Shown here piece by piece: positions 18,759-27,210 of a DNA stretch of 64,000 nt. Source of the stretch: Opitutus sp. (GTDB taxonomy: Bacteria; Verrucomicrobiota; Verrucomicrobiae; Opitutales; Opitutaceae); assembly GCA_009695065.1 (NCBI GenBank), contig SIBR01000003.1, positions 62,001 to 126,000 of the forward strand, written 5' to 3'. The notes below the pieces were generated by a model. The model was not told the origin of the DNA, did not search any database, and saw only the letters and a program-made list of their open reading frames with translations. Position 1 is the stretch's first letter. The number at the start of each line of letters is the position of its first letter. Position numbers and translations under genes: made by a program.

Positions 18759-19883
18759 ATGAAATTTAAAATCAACCGCGATCATTTCGCCAACGGCCTC
18801 GCCCAAGTGCTGAACGTGGTCGGTTCCAAAGCCACGATGCCCATCCTGAGCAACGTGCTCATTGAGGCGGAGAAGGACCAAATCTCGTTGACGACCACCA
18901 ACCTTGACTTGGGCATTCGCTGCAAGATCAAGGCCGAGGTGAAGGAAACCGGCGCAGTGACCCTGCCGGTCAAGCGGCTGGCGGGCATCGTCCGGGAATT
19001 GCCCAATGTCGATGTGACATTCGACGGTTCTCCGAATCATCAGGTCAAGCTGACATCCGGTGGCTCGACCTTCCGGATCATGGGCATCGGCAAGGACGAA
19101 TTCCCTCCCCTGCCCGAATTTGGCGAAGAAAAGGCTTACAGCTTGGAGCAGGCGGAACTGATCACGATGCTCAAGAGCGTCGCCTACGCCCAATCGACGG
19201 ATGAGACGCGCTACATCCTCAACGGCGTCTATTTCAATTTCAAGGCCGGCAAACTTGCGCTCGTAGCCACCGACGGCCGGCGGCTGGCGCTAGTGGCGAA
19301 GGAAATGGACGTGCCGGCCGAGAGCGCTGGAGCGATCATCCTTCCGGCCAAGACGGTGGGCGAACTCACGCGGCTGCTCGACAAGGGCGAGAAGGTGAAG
19401 ATCAACTTCAACGACCGCCGGGCGGCATTTCAAATCGCCACGGACAAGGACACGAGCGGTCTTATCGATCACGTTTACCTCTACTCGAAAGTCGTGGAGG
19501 GTAACTATCCTAATTATCAGCAGGTTATTCCGAAAGAGACGCACCAGCGGATCAAGTTGGAGCGCGAGCTGTTTCTCCAGTGCGTGCATCGCGCGGCACT
19601 GGTTTGTTCGGAAAAGGCCAATTCAGTAAAAATCAAGCTGACCAGCAATTTGCTTGAGATCACGGCGCAGAGTCCGGATTTCGGCGAAGCTCACGAGTCG
19701 ATGGCGATCGGTTACAGTGGCCCGGATCTGCAGGTCGCCTTCAATCCGGCATTTATTATGGATCCGCTTCGCGCGCTCGCGAAGGACGAGGTGTTTTTCG
19801 AAGTGAAGGACGAAGTGAGTCCGGGCGTTTTCAAGACCCTCGAAAGCTTTGTCTGCGTGATCATGCCAGTGCGATTGAGCTAG
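18759..19883 (+). CDS. dnaN: DNA polymerase III beta subunit (sliding clamp)
   Basis: The ring-shaped processivity clamp of the replicative polymerase. The 374 residues match the usual length and show three clamp domains. [20 protein letters not shown] begins domain 1, [28 protein letters not shown] opens domain 2 with its peptide-binding-pocket helix, and the C-terminal [10 protein letters not shown] is the conserved end that forms part of the pocket. The gene is intact. It is driven by the extended -10 promoter at 18666. dnaA is not in the window and no DnaA-box cluster is seen nearby, so this need not be the origin. Confidence 0.97.
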   Translation: MKFKINRDHFANGLAQVLNVVGSKATMPILSNVLIEAEKDQISLTTTNLDLGIRCKIKAEVKETGAVTLPVKRLAGIVRELPNVDVTFDGSPNHQVKLTSGGSTFRIMGIGKDEFPPLPEFGEEKAYSLEQAELITMLKSVAYAQSTDETRYILNGVYFNFKAGKLALVATDGRRLALVAKEMDVPAESAGAIILPAKTVGELTRLLDKGEKVKINFNDRRAAFQIATDKDTSGLIDHVYLYSKVVEGNYPNYQQVIPKETHQRIKLERELFLQCVHRAALVCSEKANSVKIKLTSNLLEITAQSPDFGEAHESMAIGYSGPDLQVAFNPAFIMDPLRALAKDEVFFEVKDEVSPGVFKTLESFVCVIMPVRLS

Positions 19884-19963
19884 GCGATTTTTTGCATCGG
19901 CCCGCCTTTTCCGTTTACCGGGGATGCGTAGGGTAAACCGGTCGCAGGACCGTCGCTCCAGCC

Positions 19964-20842
19964 GTGGAACCTCCATATTTCATTCTCGCCGGGATTCTCG
20001 TTTCTTTGGTGTTGATGCAACTCAACCACCGGATGGCCTCCCCTGTGCTGTCGATCCTGGATCGCTGGCTGTGGTGGCTGGTTTTCGCGTTTGGCGCGGC
20101 ACAGCTGTGCCGCGATTTCGATTTGATCCACCGGCCGTTCTGGGCACTCGCAGCCGTTTTTTTTCTGATCTGGTTTCTGGGTGAAACGCTTTACAATTGG
20201 CTGGCAATCACGGCGCACAGCCTGAGTTCGTTGCCGCTTTTTCCGCGTTTCGTCGTGAACGCCGGCGGCGACGAGTGGCCCGTGCAACCGCGGTTGCTGA
20301 AGATTCGCGAGTGGCTCCGCGGGCAGGGCTTTCGCCAGGTGCAGGCGCTGAAGGCGGAGATTGGCGGAGGGATCTTTTTGCGGGTTTCGATTTATCAGGA
20401 TGCGCCGGCCAAGGTGCGGGTGCAGGTGACTTTCATTCCGCAGGCCAACGGGGCGATTTCGGTCTGCTATGCGGTCAGTTCCGTCGGCGCCGATGGCAGC
20501 CTGTATCTGACCGACAATCTCTACATTCCCTTCGGGGGTTTTTTCCCGGAAAACTGGTTCGTTGAGCGCAAACCCTGGCGCCGTTCCCTGCGCAGTTTGC
20601 TGGCTCATCATCGGGAGCGCGTCACCGTCGCGGGGATCGAACTCGTCCCCTTCTCGGATGATCCGCTGGTTGACCTCAATGCCGCCCAGCAAGAGCTCGA
20701 TCAGCTTAACACCGAACTCGGCTTTCTTCATCCGCACGCGAAACGCGAAGACCTCGGCAAGTTCACCGCCGAGGGGCGCTATCGGGTGTGGAAGGAAATC
20801 TGGCTGCTCAACTATCTCGGCCGCCCCGCCCGCTACCAGTGA
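19964..20842 (+). CDS. Membrane protein of unknown function
   Basis: A 292-residue protein from a GTG at 19964. Three N-terminal hydrophobic helices (about residues 4-24, 32-48 and 54-75) anchor a roughly 210-residue soluble domain with alternating strands (AEIGGGIFLRVSIYQDAPAK, RVQVTFIPQ). A C-terminal segment is rich in Leu/Asn (LDQLNTELGFL). It ends in KEIWLLNYLGRP. No family is recognised. The position just after dnaN is suggestive only of shared transcription; the stop-to-start gap is 80 bp. The frame is intact. Confidence 0.6.
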   Translation: MEPPYFILAGILVSLVLMQLNHRMASPVLSILDRWLWWLVFAFGAAQLCRDFDLIHRPFWALAAVFFLIWFLGETLYNWLAITAHSLSSLPLFPRFVVNAGGDEWPVQPRLLKIREWLRGQGFRQVQALKAEIGGGIFLRVSIYQDAPAKVRVQVTFIPQANGAISVCYAVSSVGADGSLYLTDNLYIPFGGFFPENWFVERKPWRRSLRSLLAHHRERVTVAGIELVPFSDDPLVDLNAAQQELDQLNTELGFLHPHAKREDLGKFTAEGRYRVWKEIWLLNYLGRPARYQ

Positions 20843-20919
20843 CGGGGACGCCGGAAAAAGTTCGTCCTCTCCTTCCGGTCGCGGTCGGGAACTGAACTGC
20901 GGGGCAACGGATCTCCGCG

Positions 20920-20951
20920 TCCACGGTGTCAACTCGTGTTGACGTCGTGGA
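20920..20951. repeat. 32-nt near-perfect hairpin in the gap after the membrane protein gene
   Basis: Arms TCCACG-GT-GTCAAC and GTTGAC-GT-CGTGGA around the loop TCGT: two perfect 6-bp helices separated by a symmetric GT/GT internal loop. A CGCG on each flank could extend the stem. No T-tract follows, so it is not a simple terminator. The surrounding 20843-21067 region holds no supported gene. Confidence 0.5.
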
Positions 20952-21067
20952 CCGCGTCGGTGCCGGGTGTGGGGTTCGGGAGATGACGAAGGTGGACCGG
21001 CGCGCGAGCGGTTTTACCGGATTGGATCCAAGAAAAAGCGGGCTCGAACGTTGAGAGGATACCCGTG

Positions 21068-21301
21068 ATGGATCCGCCCACCTTTCTCACGTCTTCGCCG
21101 AAGTCCGTTTCTCCGTTGGTGCGGCTGGGATTTCTGGCGTTGTGCGCCGGGTTGTTGGTCGGGCATGTCGCCTAGCTGGGCCGGCATCCCTGGGCTTTCC
21201 ACTTCCCGTGGCCGCGCCTGGCGATGGTCGCATTGCGGATCGGAGCGACGCTCTGGCTGCTGCTGTTGGGCGCCTGCTGGTTTCTGGCCGTCTATCGGTG
21301 A
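21068..21301 (+). pseudogene. Small two-helix membrane protein interrupted by an in-frame TAG
   Basis: From ATG 21068 the frame reads MDPPTFLTSSPKSVSPLVRL, then a hydrophobic helix ending GLLVGHVA, then TAG at 21173-21175. It continues in the same frame with LGRHPWAFHFPWPRL and a second hydrophobic helix (RIGATLWLLLLGACWF) to TGA at 21301. Codon composition is the same on both sides. A CAG-to-TAG change would account for it and gives a coherent 77-residue two-helix protein. No family is recognised. It converges with moaA. Confidence 0.4.
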
Positions 21302-21313
21302 GGGACCGAGCCG

Positions 21314-22354
21314 CTAGCCGCCGATGTAACTCATCTCGATCTTCGCCCGGGACTCGCCGGTGGCCAGCAGCCCGGCGCGTTCGTCGCTGTAGCGATCCAC
21401 GCGTCCGCCCCAGATGCGGGCGAGAAATTTTTCGAGTTCGGCCGCGTCCGCCCCGGCGCGCAGCGCCCCCAGCACATCCCAGCCGAGCGACGCGAAGAGG
21501 CAGGTGAAGAGCCGGCCGTCGGCTGAAAGGCGCGCCCGATGGCAGTCCCGGCAGAACGGTTCCGTCACCGAGCTGATCAATCCGATCTCGCCGGCCCCGT
21601 CGCGATAGCGGTAGCGCGCGGCGACTTCGCCCCGGTAGGCGGGTCCGACCGGCTCCAGCGGCCAGCGCGCGCCGATGCGCTCGACCAGTTCGCGGGCCGG
21701 CACGACGCGTTCCGCCGTCCAATGGTTCGTGTTGCCCACGTCCATGAACTCGATGAACCGCAGCGCATGGCCGCGCGCCCGAAAATAGGCGCACAACTCC
21801 AGCAGCTCGCCGTCGTTCACCCCGCGCTGCACGACGCAATTGATCTTGATCGGGAGGCCGAGTGCCGCCGCCACGTCGATGCCGCGCAGGACGCGGGCGA
21901 CCTTGAAACCGAGGCCGTTGAGTTTTCCCGCCGTGACGTCATCGAGCGAATCGACGGACACATTGAGCCGGTCGAGACCGGCCGTCCGCAGCGCCGGCGC
22001 GAGTTTTTCCAGCAGCCAGCCATTGGTGGTCAGGGCCACGTCCTTGATGCCAAGATCGTTTTTGAGCGTGCGGATCAGGTCCGGCACGTCGGCGCGCAAC
22101 AGCGGTTCGCCGCCGGTCAACCGCACCTTCTCCACACCGAGCGCCCGAAAGGCCCGGACGATGCGGGTCAGCTCATCGAGCGTCATCAGCTGCGGACTGC
22201 GCAGAAACGCGTGTTCCGGCCCAAAAACGTCCGCGGGCATGCAATAGGGGCAGCGAAAATTGCAGCGGTCGGTCACGGAAATGCGCAGATCGCGCAGCGG
22301 CCGGCGGAATTGGTCGGTGACCGGAGGCGGAGAGGAGTGGGGCGCGGAGGTCAC
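21314..22354 (-). CDS. moaA: GTP 3',8-cyclase MoaA
   Basis: A radical SAM enzyme that converts GTP to 3',8-cyclo-GTP, the first step of molybdopterin synthesis. From a GTG at 22354 the protein has 346 residues. The N-terminal SAM cluster is C-x3-C-x2-C at C31, C35 and C38 (CNFRCPYC). The second 4Fe-4S cluster is supplied by FCRDCHRARL plus the downstream Cys of LFTC. The protein ends in Gly-Gly, as required for MoaA activity with MoaC. An in-frame TTG at 22375 is an alternative start. It is divergent from moeA, with 151 bp between them, so the Moco genes form a two-armed cluster. Confidence 0.94.
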   Translation of the reverse strand: MTSAPHSSPPPVTDQFRRPLRDLRISVTDRCNFRCPYCMPADVFGPEHAFLRSPQLMTLDELTRIVRAFRALGVEKVRLTGGEPLLRADVPDLIRTLKNDLGIKDVALTTNGWLLEKLAPALRTAGLDRLNVSVDSLDDVTAGKLNGLGFKVARVLRGIDVAAALGLPIKINCVVQRGVNDGELLELCAYFRARGHALRFIEFMDVGNTNHWTAERVVPARELVERIGARWPLEPVGPAYRGEVAARYRYRDGAGEIGLISSVTEPFCRDCHRARLSADGRLFTCLFASLGWDVLGALRAGADAAELEKFLARIWGGRVDRYSDERAGLLATGESRAKIEMSYIGG

Positions 22355-22436
22355 GGCGGCAAACAGAGGATACAATGCCCGGGATTTTGCCAGTTTCTCC
22401 GGTTTCGCTGGTTGGGGCGGGCTGATCGCTTCAGAT

Positions 22437-22466
22437 GCCGTGAACGGCGGCGACTCCGCTCACGGC
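22437..22466 (+). promoter_or_regulatory. Stem-loop in the leader between moaA and moeA
   Basis: GCCGTGA pairs with TCACGGC, enclosing an inner GCGG/CCGC stem with a CGACT loop and a 3-nt bulge, ending 39 bp before the moeA ATG. Moco riboswitches occur upstream of Moco genes in other phyla, but I cannot match the known consensus here. It is listed as a possible leader element only. Confidence 0.25.
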
Positions 22467-22505
22467 TTGCGACGGTGCCGCGCCGGGTTCTCTCTGTGAC
22501 CCGCC

Positions 22506-23714
22506 ATGCTTACCCCCGCCGAGGCCGAAAAGCTTATTTTCGAAAACGTCGTGCCGCTACCCCGTGAAGATTGTCCCTTGCTGCAGGCGCCGGGCCGGGT
22601 GCTGCGGGCGGATCTGCGGGCGGACCGGGACCTGCCGCCGTTCGACCGGGTGACCATGGACGGTTTCGCGGTGCGCGCGGCGGCCCTGGCGGCGGGCACG
22701 CGCGTGTTTCGCGTGGAAGGGGTGCAAGCGGCGGGCATGCGGGCGTTCAAGCTGGGCGCCGCGCCGGATGCCTGCCTCGAGATCATGACCGGTGCCGTGC
22801 TGCCCGACGGGGCCGATTGCATTGTGCCCTACGAAGAAACGACGCGCAGCGGCACCACGATGACCGTCTCCGAGCCCGCTGCGCACTTCGACACGGGCCA
22901 CGCGGTGCATCGCCGCGGCAGCGATCACCGGCAGGGCGCCGTGATCGTACCGGCTGGCGCCCGGCTTACCGGTCGGGAAATCGCCGTTGCGGCGGCGTGC
23001 GGCTATGCGGCGGTGACCGTGAGCCACCTGCCCAAAATCGCGGTGGTTTCCTCCGGCGACGAACTGGTGGAAATCGATTCACCTGTGGCGCCGCATCAGA
23101 TCCGGCGCAGCAATGACCATGCCTTGCGCGCCGCCTTGGCCGGCGCCGGCTACCCGAACGCGGCGCGGTTTCATTTTCGCGACGTGCGCCACGAGATCGA
23201 GCACATGCTCTGGCACGTGTTGGCGGAGTTCGACGTGGTTATCCTGACGGGTGGCGTTTCCAAGGGGAAATTCGATTTTCTGCCGGCGGAACTCGACCGG
23301 CAGAACGTGCGGAAGATTTTTCACGGTGTGGCCCAGCGCCCCGGCAAACCGTTCTGGTTCGGCGTGAGTTCGCGCCAGACGCCGGTCTTTGCGCTCCCCG
23401 GCAATCCGGTATCGGCCTACACGTGCCTCCATCGTTACGTGCTTCCAGCGCTCGCGTGCGCGAGCCAGCGCCTAGCCCTCGCCCCGCGGATGGCGGCGCT
23501 AGCCGCCCCCGTGACCTTCAAGCCGAAGCTCGCGTATCTGCTGCCGGTCAAGCTGGGCAGCGGACCACGGGCCGAACTCCTCGCCACGCCCGATCCCGGC
23601 AACACCTCGGGCGATTTCGCGGGCTTGGTGGACACGGATGGATTCGTCGAGTTGACCGCCGGCCAGACGGATTTTCCCGCCGGGACAATCGCGCCTTTTT
23701 TCCCATGGGGGTGA
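22506..23714 (+). CDS. moeA: Molybdopterin molybdenumtransferase MoeA
   Basis: Inserts molybdate into adenylylated molybdopterin. The 402-residue protein shows the MoeA hallmarks: DRVTMDGFAVRA near residue 48, MTGAVLPDGAD near 97, and VVSSGDELVE near 180. RSNDHALRAAL and the MPT-binding TGGVSKGKFDF follow near 248, then the PVFALPGNPVSA motif near 300. It is the first gene of the plus-strand arm moeA-moaC-moaD-moaE. The gene is intact at normal family length. Confidence 0.95.
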   Translation: MLTPAEAEKLIFENVVPLPREDCPLLQAPGRVLRADLRADRDLPPFDRVTMDGFAVRAAALAAGTRVFRVEGVQAAGMRAFKLGAAPDACLEIMTGAVLPDGADCIVPYEETTRSGTTMTVSEPAAHFDTGHAVHRRGSDHRQGAVIVPAGARLTGREIAVAAACGYAAVTVSHLPKIAVVSSGDELVEIDSPVAPHQIRRSNDHALRAALAGAGYPNAARFHFRDVRHEIEHMLWHVLAEFDVVILTGGVSKGKFDFLPAELDRQNVRKIFHGVAQRPGKPFWFGVSSRQTPVFALPGNPVSAYTCLHRYVLPALACASQRLALAPRMAALAAPVTFKPKLAYLLPVKLGSGPRAELLATPDPGNTSGDFAGLVDTDGFVELTAGQTDFPAGTIAPFFPWG

Positions 23715-23777
23715 TTTTCTTTCGGCCCGGCTTTACGCAGCGGCCTCCGTGAGGTAAACCTGCGTTCGTTTTTCTCC

Positions 23778-24251
23778 ATGTTTTCCCACGTCGATGCCCA
23801 GAACCGACCCGCGATGGTGAATGTTGGCGACAAGCCCGTCACCCGGCGCACCGCGCATGCCGTCGCGATCGTCACCCTGCCGGGGGAGCTGGCCGCGCTG
23901 GTGCGCGACGGCGACATTGCGACCAAGAAGGGTCCGATTTTTCATGCGGCCGTACTCGCGGGCGTGATGGGGGCGAAGAAGACCAGCGAGCTCATTCCGC
24001 TCTGCCATCCGTTGCCGCTGGAGGACTGTCAGATCGAGATCAAGACCGACGTGGATCGCGGTGAGATCGTGATTCACTGCCGGGTGCAAACCAGCGCGAA
24101 GACCGGCGTCGAAATGGAAGCGCTCACCGGCGTGACGGTGGCGGCGTTGACCGTCTACGACATGGCCAAGGCCGTGACGCACGGCATCGTGATCAAGGAA
24201 ATCCGGCTGCTCGAAAAGACCGGTGGCAAGAGCGACTACCGCGCTTCCTAG
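23778..24251 (+). CDS. moaC: Cyclic pyranopterin monophosphate synthase MoaC
   Basis: Turns 3',8-cyclo-GTP into cyclic pyranopterin monophosphate. The 157-residue protein begins FSHVDAQNRPAMVNVGDKP, with the active-site Lys in ATKKGPIFHAAVLAGVMGAK and the conserved LCHPLPLEDC strand. The motif EMEALTGVTVAALTVYDMAK is near residue 115, and the C-terminus is KTGGKSDY. All residues expected of MoaC are visible. It lies 63 bp after moeA and 40 bp before moaD on the same strand. Confidence 0.96.
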   Translation: MFSHVDAQNRPAMVNVGDKPVTRRTAHAVAIVTLPGELAALVRDGDIATKKGPIFHAAVLAGVMGAKKTSELIPLCHPLPLEDCQIEIKTDVDRGEIVIHCRVQTSAKTGVEMEALTGVTVAALTVYDMAKAVTHGIVIKEIRLLEKTGGKSDYRAS

Positions 24252-24291
24252 CGCCGTGACCGCGCCCGGTTCAGCACCCCACTCGCCCGCC

Positions 24292-24534
24292 ATGATTCAC
24301 CTCGCCGTCCAGTATTTTGCGATCCTGCGGGAGCAGCGCGGCCTTTCGGAGGAGAAGCTGGCGACTGCCGCGACCACGCCGACGGCACTTTACGACGAAT
24401 TGCGCGCCCGCCACGGCTTCACCCTCCCGGCGGATCGGGTGCGTGCAGCGGTCAACGACGAGTTCGTCGCGGCCGACGCTCCGTTGCGCGACGGCGACCG
24501 CATCGTTTTCATCCCGCCGGTCGCCGGCGGTTGA
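24292..24534 (+). CDS. moaD: Molybdopterin synthase sulfur-carrier subunit MoaD
   Basis: An 80-residue ubiquitin-fold sulfur carrier. It starts MIHLAVQYFAILREQRG and ends IVFIPPVAGG; the terminal Gly-Gly is the site of thiocarboxylation. The ATG at 24292 is chosen because it gives the exact family length. It ends six bases before the moaE ATG at 24540, so the two synthase subunits are expressed together. Confidence 0.93.
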   Translation: MIHLAVQYFAILREQRGLSEEKLATAATTPTALYDELRARHGFTLPADRVRAAVNDEFVAADAPLRDGDRIVFIPPVAGG

Positions 24535-24539
24535 ACCCC

Positions 24540-25004
24540 ATGTTCCGCATCTTGACCGAGCCGATCGACCCCGTCGCACTGCAACGCGAGCTTGCCGACG
24601 TGCAGGCGGGGGCGTGCGTCGCGTTTGAGGGCTGGGTGCGCAACCGCAATGACGGGCATCCGGTGCTTTCGCTCGAATACGAGGCCTATGCGCCCCTGGC
24701 GGTGAAGGAAGGCACGCGCATCCTGAACGAGGCCCGCGGGAAATTCGCGTTGGTGGCTGTCGCTGCGGTGCATCGCGTTGGCCACCTAAAGCTTGGAGAA
24801 CTGGCCGTTTGGGTAAGCGTCACCGCGGAGCACCGGGGAGCGGCATTCGACGCCTGCCGTTACATCATCGACGAGGCGAAGGCGCGGGTACCGATCTGGA
24901 AAAAAGAGTATTATGCCGACGGCGCGACGGTCTGGATCAATTGCGCCAGCCGCGGCGACCACGCCGGGGCGCAAGGCCCCCCGGCAGGTCTAAAAAGTTG
25001 CTAA
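24540..25004 (+). CDS. moaE: Molybdopterin synthase catalytic subunit MoaE
   Basis: Adds two sulfurs from MoaD thiocarboxylate to cyclic pyranopterin monophosphate. The protein is 154 residues, with the conserved GACVAFEGWVRNRNDG (RNxxxG loop), LEYEAYAPLA and VHRVGHLKLGE. Also seen are the catalytic Lys region VPIWKKEYYADG and an RGD-like tail. The ATG at 24540 is chosen; an in-frame TTG at 24531 is just upstream. The last 15 residues run past the usual end without a known feature. Confidence 0.94.
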   Translation: MFRILTEPIDPVALQRELADVQAGACVAFEGWVRNRNDGHPVLSLEYEAYAPLAVKEGTRILNEARGKFALVAVAAVHRVGHLKLGELAVWVSVTAEHRGAAFDACRYIIDEAKARVPIWKKEYYADGATVWINCASRGDHAGAQGPPAGLKSC

Positions 25005-25062
25005 TAACGGCCGGATTCGGGGTTCGACTCGTTTCGATGAAGTACGGGTCTAATCGGGGAGC

Positions 25063-25371
25063 ATGAACTACGTGATCGCTGCCCTTCCCTCGACCTCCGC
25101 CCTCGATCGGCTCCACCAGATTCCCATGCAATTTTGGCAGGCACTTGGGATCGCTGTCCTCCTCTTGGTGGTCGGCGTGTTCGTCTTGCGCAAACTGGCT
25201 CAGGTGAACAAGGTTGTGCTTTCGGCGATCGTTGGCCTCTTCTTTGTGTTCGTCGGCTTCAATTGGATTTACGAGCGCAACGAACCGACTTGGGCGACGC
25301 CGACGGTTCGCTTTCTGAGCGGGTATTTTCCGAGCAAGGCCGCGATCGAAGCCAAGAAATCCGGGCTCTGA
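25063..25371 (+). CDS. Small two-helix membrane protein with W-x-YERxEP motif
   Basis: A 102-residue protein with two hydrophobic helices (about residues 26-42 and 51-66) followed by FNWIYERNEPTWATPTVRFL and a short polar tail. The same motif and helix layout recur in the 109-residue product encoded at 28328-28657, so the two are paralogues flanking the gnd region. No known family is recognised. It sits 58 bp after moaE and 92 bp before gnd, on the same strand. Confidence 0.6.
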   Translation: MNYVIAALPSTSALDRLHQIPMQFWQALGIAVLLLVVGVFVLRKLAQVNKVVLSAIVGLFFVFVGFNWIYERNEPTWATPTVRFLSGYFPSKAAIEAKKSGL

Positions 25372-25463
25372 CCCGCATTAGCGGCGCGGTTTTTGTCGCG
25401 TGCTGCCAAAATCGGGTTGGTTTTCGCAGGGGTTAAGTTAGCGGTCATCACTCCCTTCTCCCC

Positions 25464-26969
25464 ATGGTAAAAACCCATTCCGACATCGGACTCATCGGCC
25501 TCGCCGTCATGGGTCAGAACCTCGCCCTCAATATCGCCGACCACGGCTTCCAGATCTCGGTTTACAACCGCACGACGGAGAAGACCGACGCCTTCGTCGC
25601 CGAGAATCCCAACACCCCGGGCGGCGTGGTGGGCACCAAGACGCTCCAGGAATTTGTCCAGTCGCTCGCGAAGCCGCGCAAGATGATTATCCTCGTGCAG
25701 TCCGGCAAGGCCACCGACTCGGTGATCGACGGCCTTGTCCCGCTGCTCGAAAAGGAAGACATCGTCATTGACGGCGGCAACGCGCTCTGGACCGACACCA
25801 TCCGCCGCGAGAAAGCATTGAAGGGGAAGGGCCTCCGCTTCATCGGCTCCGGAGTGTCCGGCGGCGAGGAAGGCGCGCGTTTCGGCCCGGCTCTTATGCC
25901 CGGCGGCGATCCTGCGGCCTACAAGGAACTCGAACCGATTTGGAATGCCGTTGCCGCCAAGGTCGACGCCGCCACCGGCGTGCCGCTCACGGGCGCGGCG
26001 CCCGGCAAGCCCATCGTCGGCGGTGTGCCCTGCGCCACCTACATCGGCGAAAACGGCGCCGGCCACTACGTGAAGATGGTCCACAACGGCATCGAGTATG
26101 GCGACATGCAGATGATCTGTGAGGCCTACGCCTTGATGCAGGGCCTCCTCAAGCTGAAGGCCCCCGAAATGGGCGCCATCTTCACCGGGTGGAATCAGGG
26201 CATGCTCGGCTCCTTCCTCATCGAGATTACGGCCGATATTTTGAAGCAGAAGGACCCGATGACGAAGAAACCCTTCGTCGACATCGTCCTCGACACCGCC
26301 GGCCAGAAAGGCACCGGCAAATGGACCTCGGTCAACGCCCTCGACATGGGCGTGCCCGCCCCGACGATCGCCGAGTCGGTCTTCGCCCGCTGCATCAGCG
26401 CCGTGAAGGAAGAACGCGTCGCCGCCTCGAAGATCCTCAAGGGCCCCTCGAAGAAATACAAAGGCTCCAAGAAGGCGCTCATCGCCGCCATCCACGACGC
26501 GCTCTACTGTTCCAAGATCTGCTCCTACGCCCAAGGCTTTCAGCTCATGCGCGAGGCGCAGAAGGAATACAAGTGGACGCTCAACTTCGGCGAGATCGCC
26601 CAGATCTGGCGCGGCGGTTGCATCATCCGCGCGGTCTTCCTCCAGAAGATCACCGAAGCCTACCGGCGCGACCCGAAGCTCGCGAATCTCCTGCTCGATC
26701 CGTATTTCAACAAGACGGTGAAGAAGGCGCAGGAGAACTGGCGCAAGGTCGTGGCGCTCGCGGCCGAGTGCGGCGTGCCGGCCCCGACGTTCAGTTCCGC
26801 CCTCGCCTACTACGACAGCTACCGTTCGGCCCGCCTGCCGGCCAACCTGCTCCAGGGCCAGCGCGACTACTTCGGTGCGCACACCTACGAGCGCACCGAC
26901 AAGCCCCGCGGCAAGTTCTACCACATCGACTGGCCCGAGGCCAAGCGTCCGCAGTTGGAAATCAAGTAA
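25464..26969 (+). CDS. gnd: 6-phosphogluconate dehydrogenase, decarboxylating
   Basis: Oxidises 6-phosphogluconate to ribulose 5-phosphate and CO2 with NADP+ in the pentose phosphate pathway. The 501-residue protein has the N-terminal Rossmann motif [20 protein letters not shown] and the substrate-binding [15 protein letters not shown]. The catalytic Lys is in [16 protein letters not shown] near residue 207, and the helical C-terminal domain includes [20 protein letters not shown]. It is slightly longer than common bacterial forms but complete. A strong intrinsic terminator follows 180 bp downstream, after a candidate RNA. Confidence 0.97.
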   Translation: MVKTHSDIGLIGLAVMGQNLALNIADHGFQISVYNRTTEKTDAFVAENPNTPGGVVGTKTLQEFVQSLAKPRKMIILVQSGKATDSVIDGLVPLLEKEDIVIDGGNALWTDTIRREKALKGKGLRFIGSGVSGGEEGARFGPALMPGGDPAAYKELEPIWNAVAAKVDAATGVPLTGAAPGKPIVGGVPCATYIGENGAGHYVKMVHNGIEYGDMQMICEAYALMQGLLKLKAPEMGAIFTGWNQGMLGSFLIEITADILKQKDPMTKKPFVDIVLDTAGQKGTGKWTSVNALDMGVPAPTIAESVFARCISAVKEERVAASKILKGPSKKYKGSKKALIAAIHDALYCSKICSYAQGFQLMREAQKEYKWTLNFGEIAQIWRGGCIIRAVFLQKITEAYRRDPKLANLLLDPYFNKTVKKAQENWRKVVALAAECGVPAPTFSSALAYYDSYRSARLPANLLQGQRDYFGAHTYERTDKPRGKFYHIDWPEAKRPQLEIK

Positions 26970-27025
26970 GGCAGGCCTGCGGATGTTCCTCAACAATCCA
27001 TAATGTAACTTCGAGGGTTGGGTCG

Positions 27026-27187
27026 GATAATTTAATGGCCTCTTTTCGATTTTCTGGAAAAGGGGCTATCTAAAATTTTATCGTCCAAGCGACAAAGGGT
27101 CGCGAGGGGGCTCAGTTATACTTTGGAATGTTGACCAGCACGCGAAAGACTCCCTCCGAAGCCCCGACGAGGGAGTTTTTTATTTTT
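27026..27187 (+). ncRNA. Candidate structured small RNA of about 150 nt after gnd
   Basis: An AT-rich, protein-free stretch with three successive hairpins. The first (27035-27069) has a 13-bp stem, with core arms GCCTCTTTTC and GAAAAGGGGC and a 9-nt loop. The second is GCGAC-AAAGG-GTCGC (27089-27103). The third is the intrinsic terminator at 27149. A GATAAT -10-like box at 27026-27031 would start transcription near 27037, exactly at the foot of the first hairpin; the -35 is weak. It could also be a long structured gnd 3' UTR. No known RNA family is recognised. Confidence 0.45.
27149..27187 (+). terminator. Intrinsic terminator
   Basis: ACTCCCTC pairs perfectly with GAGGGAGT across a 12-nt loop and is followed by TTTTT-TATTTTT. 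It is the clearest rho-independent terminator in the window and faces the plus strand, so it ends gnd or the candidate RNA, not the convergent methyltransferase gene. Confidence 0.85.
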
Positions 27188-27210
27188 GGTCCTGGCCGCC
27201 GGCCGACCGG

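Noticed and set aside
22355..22505. Molybdenum-cofactor riboswitch between moaA and moeA
   Set aside because: A modest stem-loop exists, but I cannot match the multi-stem Moco consensus. Kept only as a low-confidence leader hairpin.
27080..27187. tRNA gene, because of a GGCTCAGTTATAC segment resembling a D-arm
   Set aside because: No acceptor stem, anticodon arm or T-loop can be folded around it; the region is better explained by hairpins ending in an intrinsic terminator.
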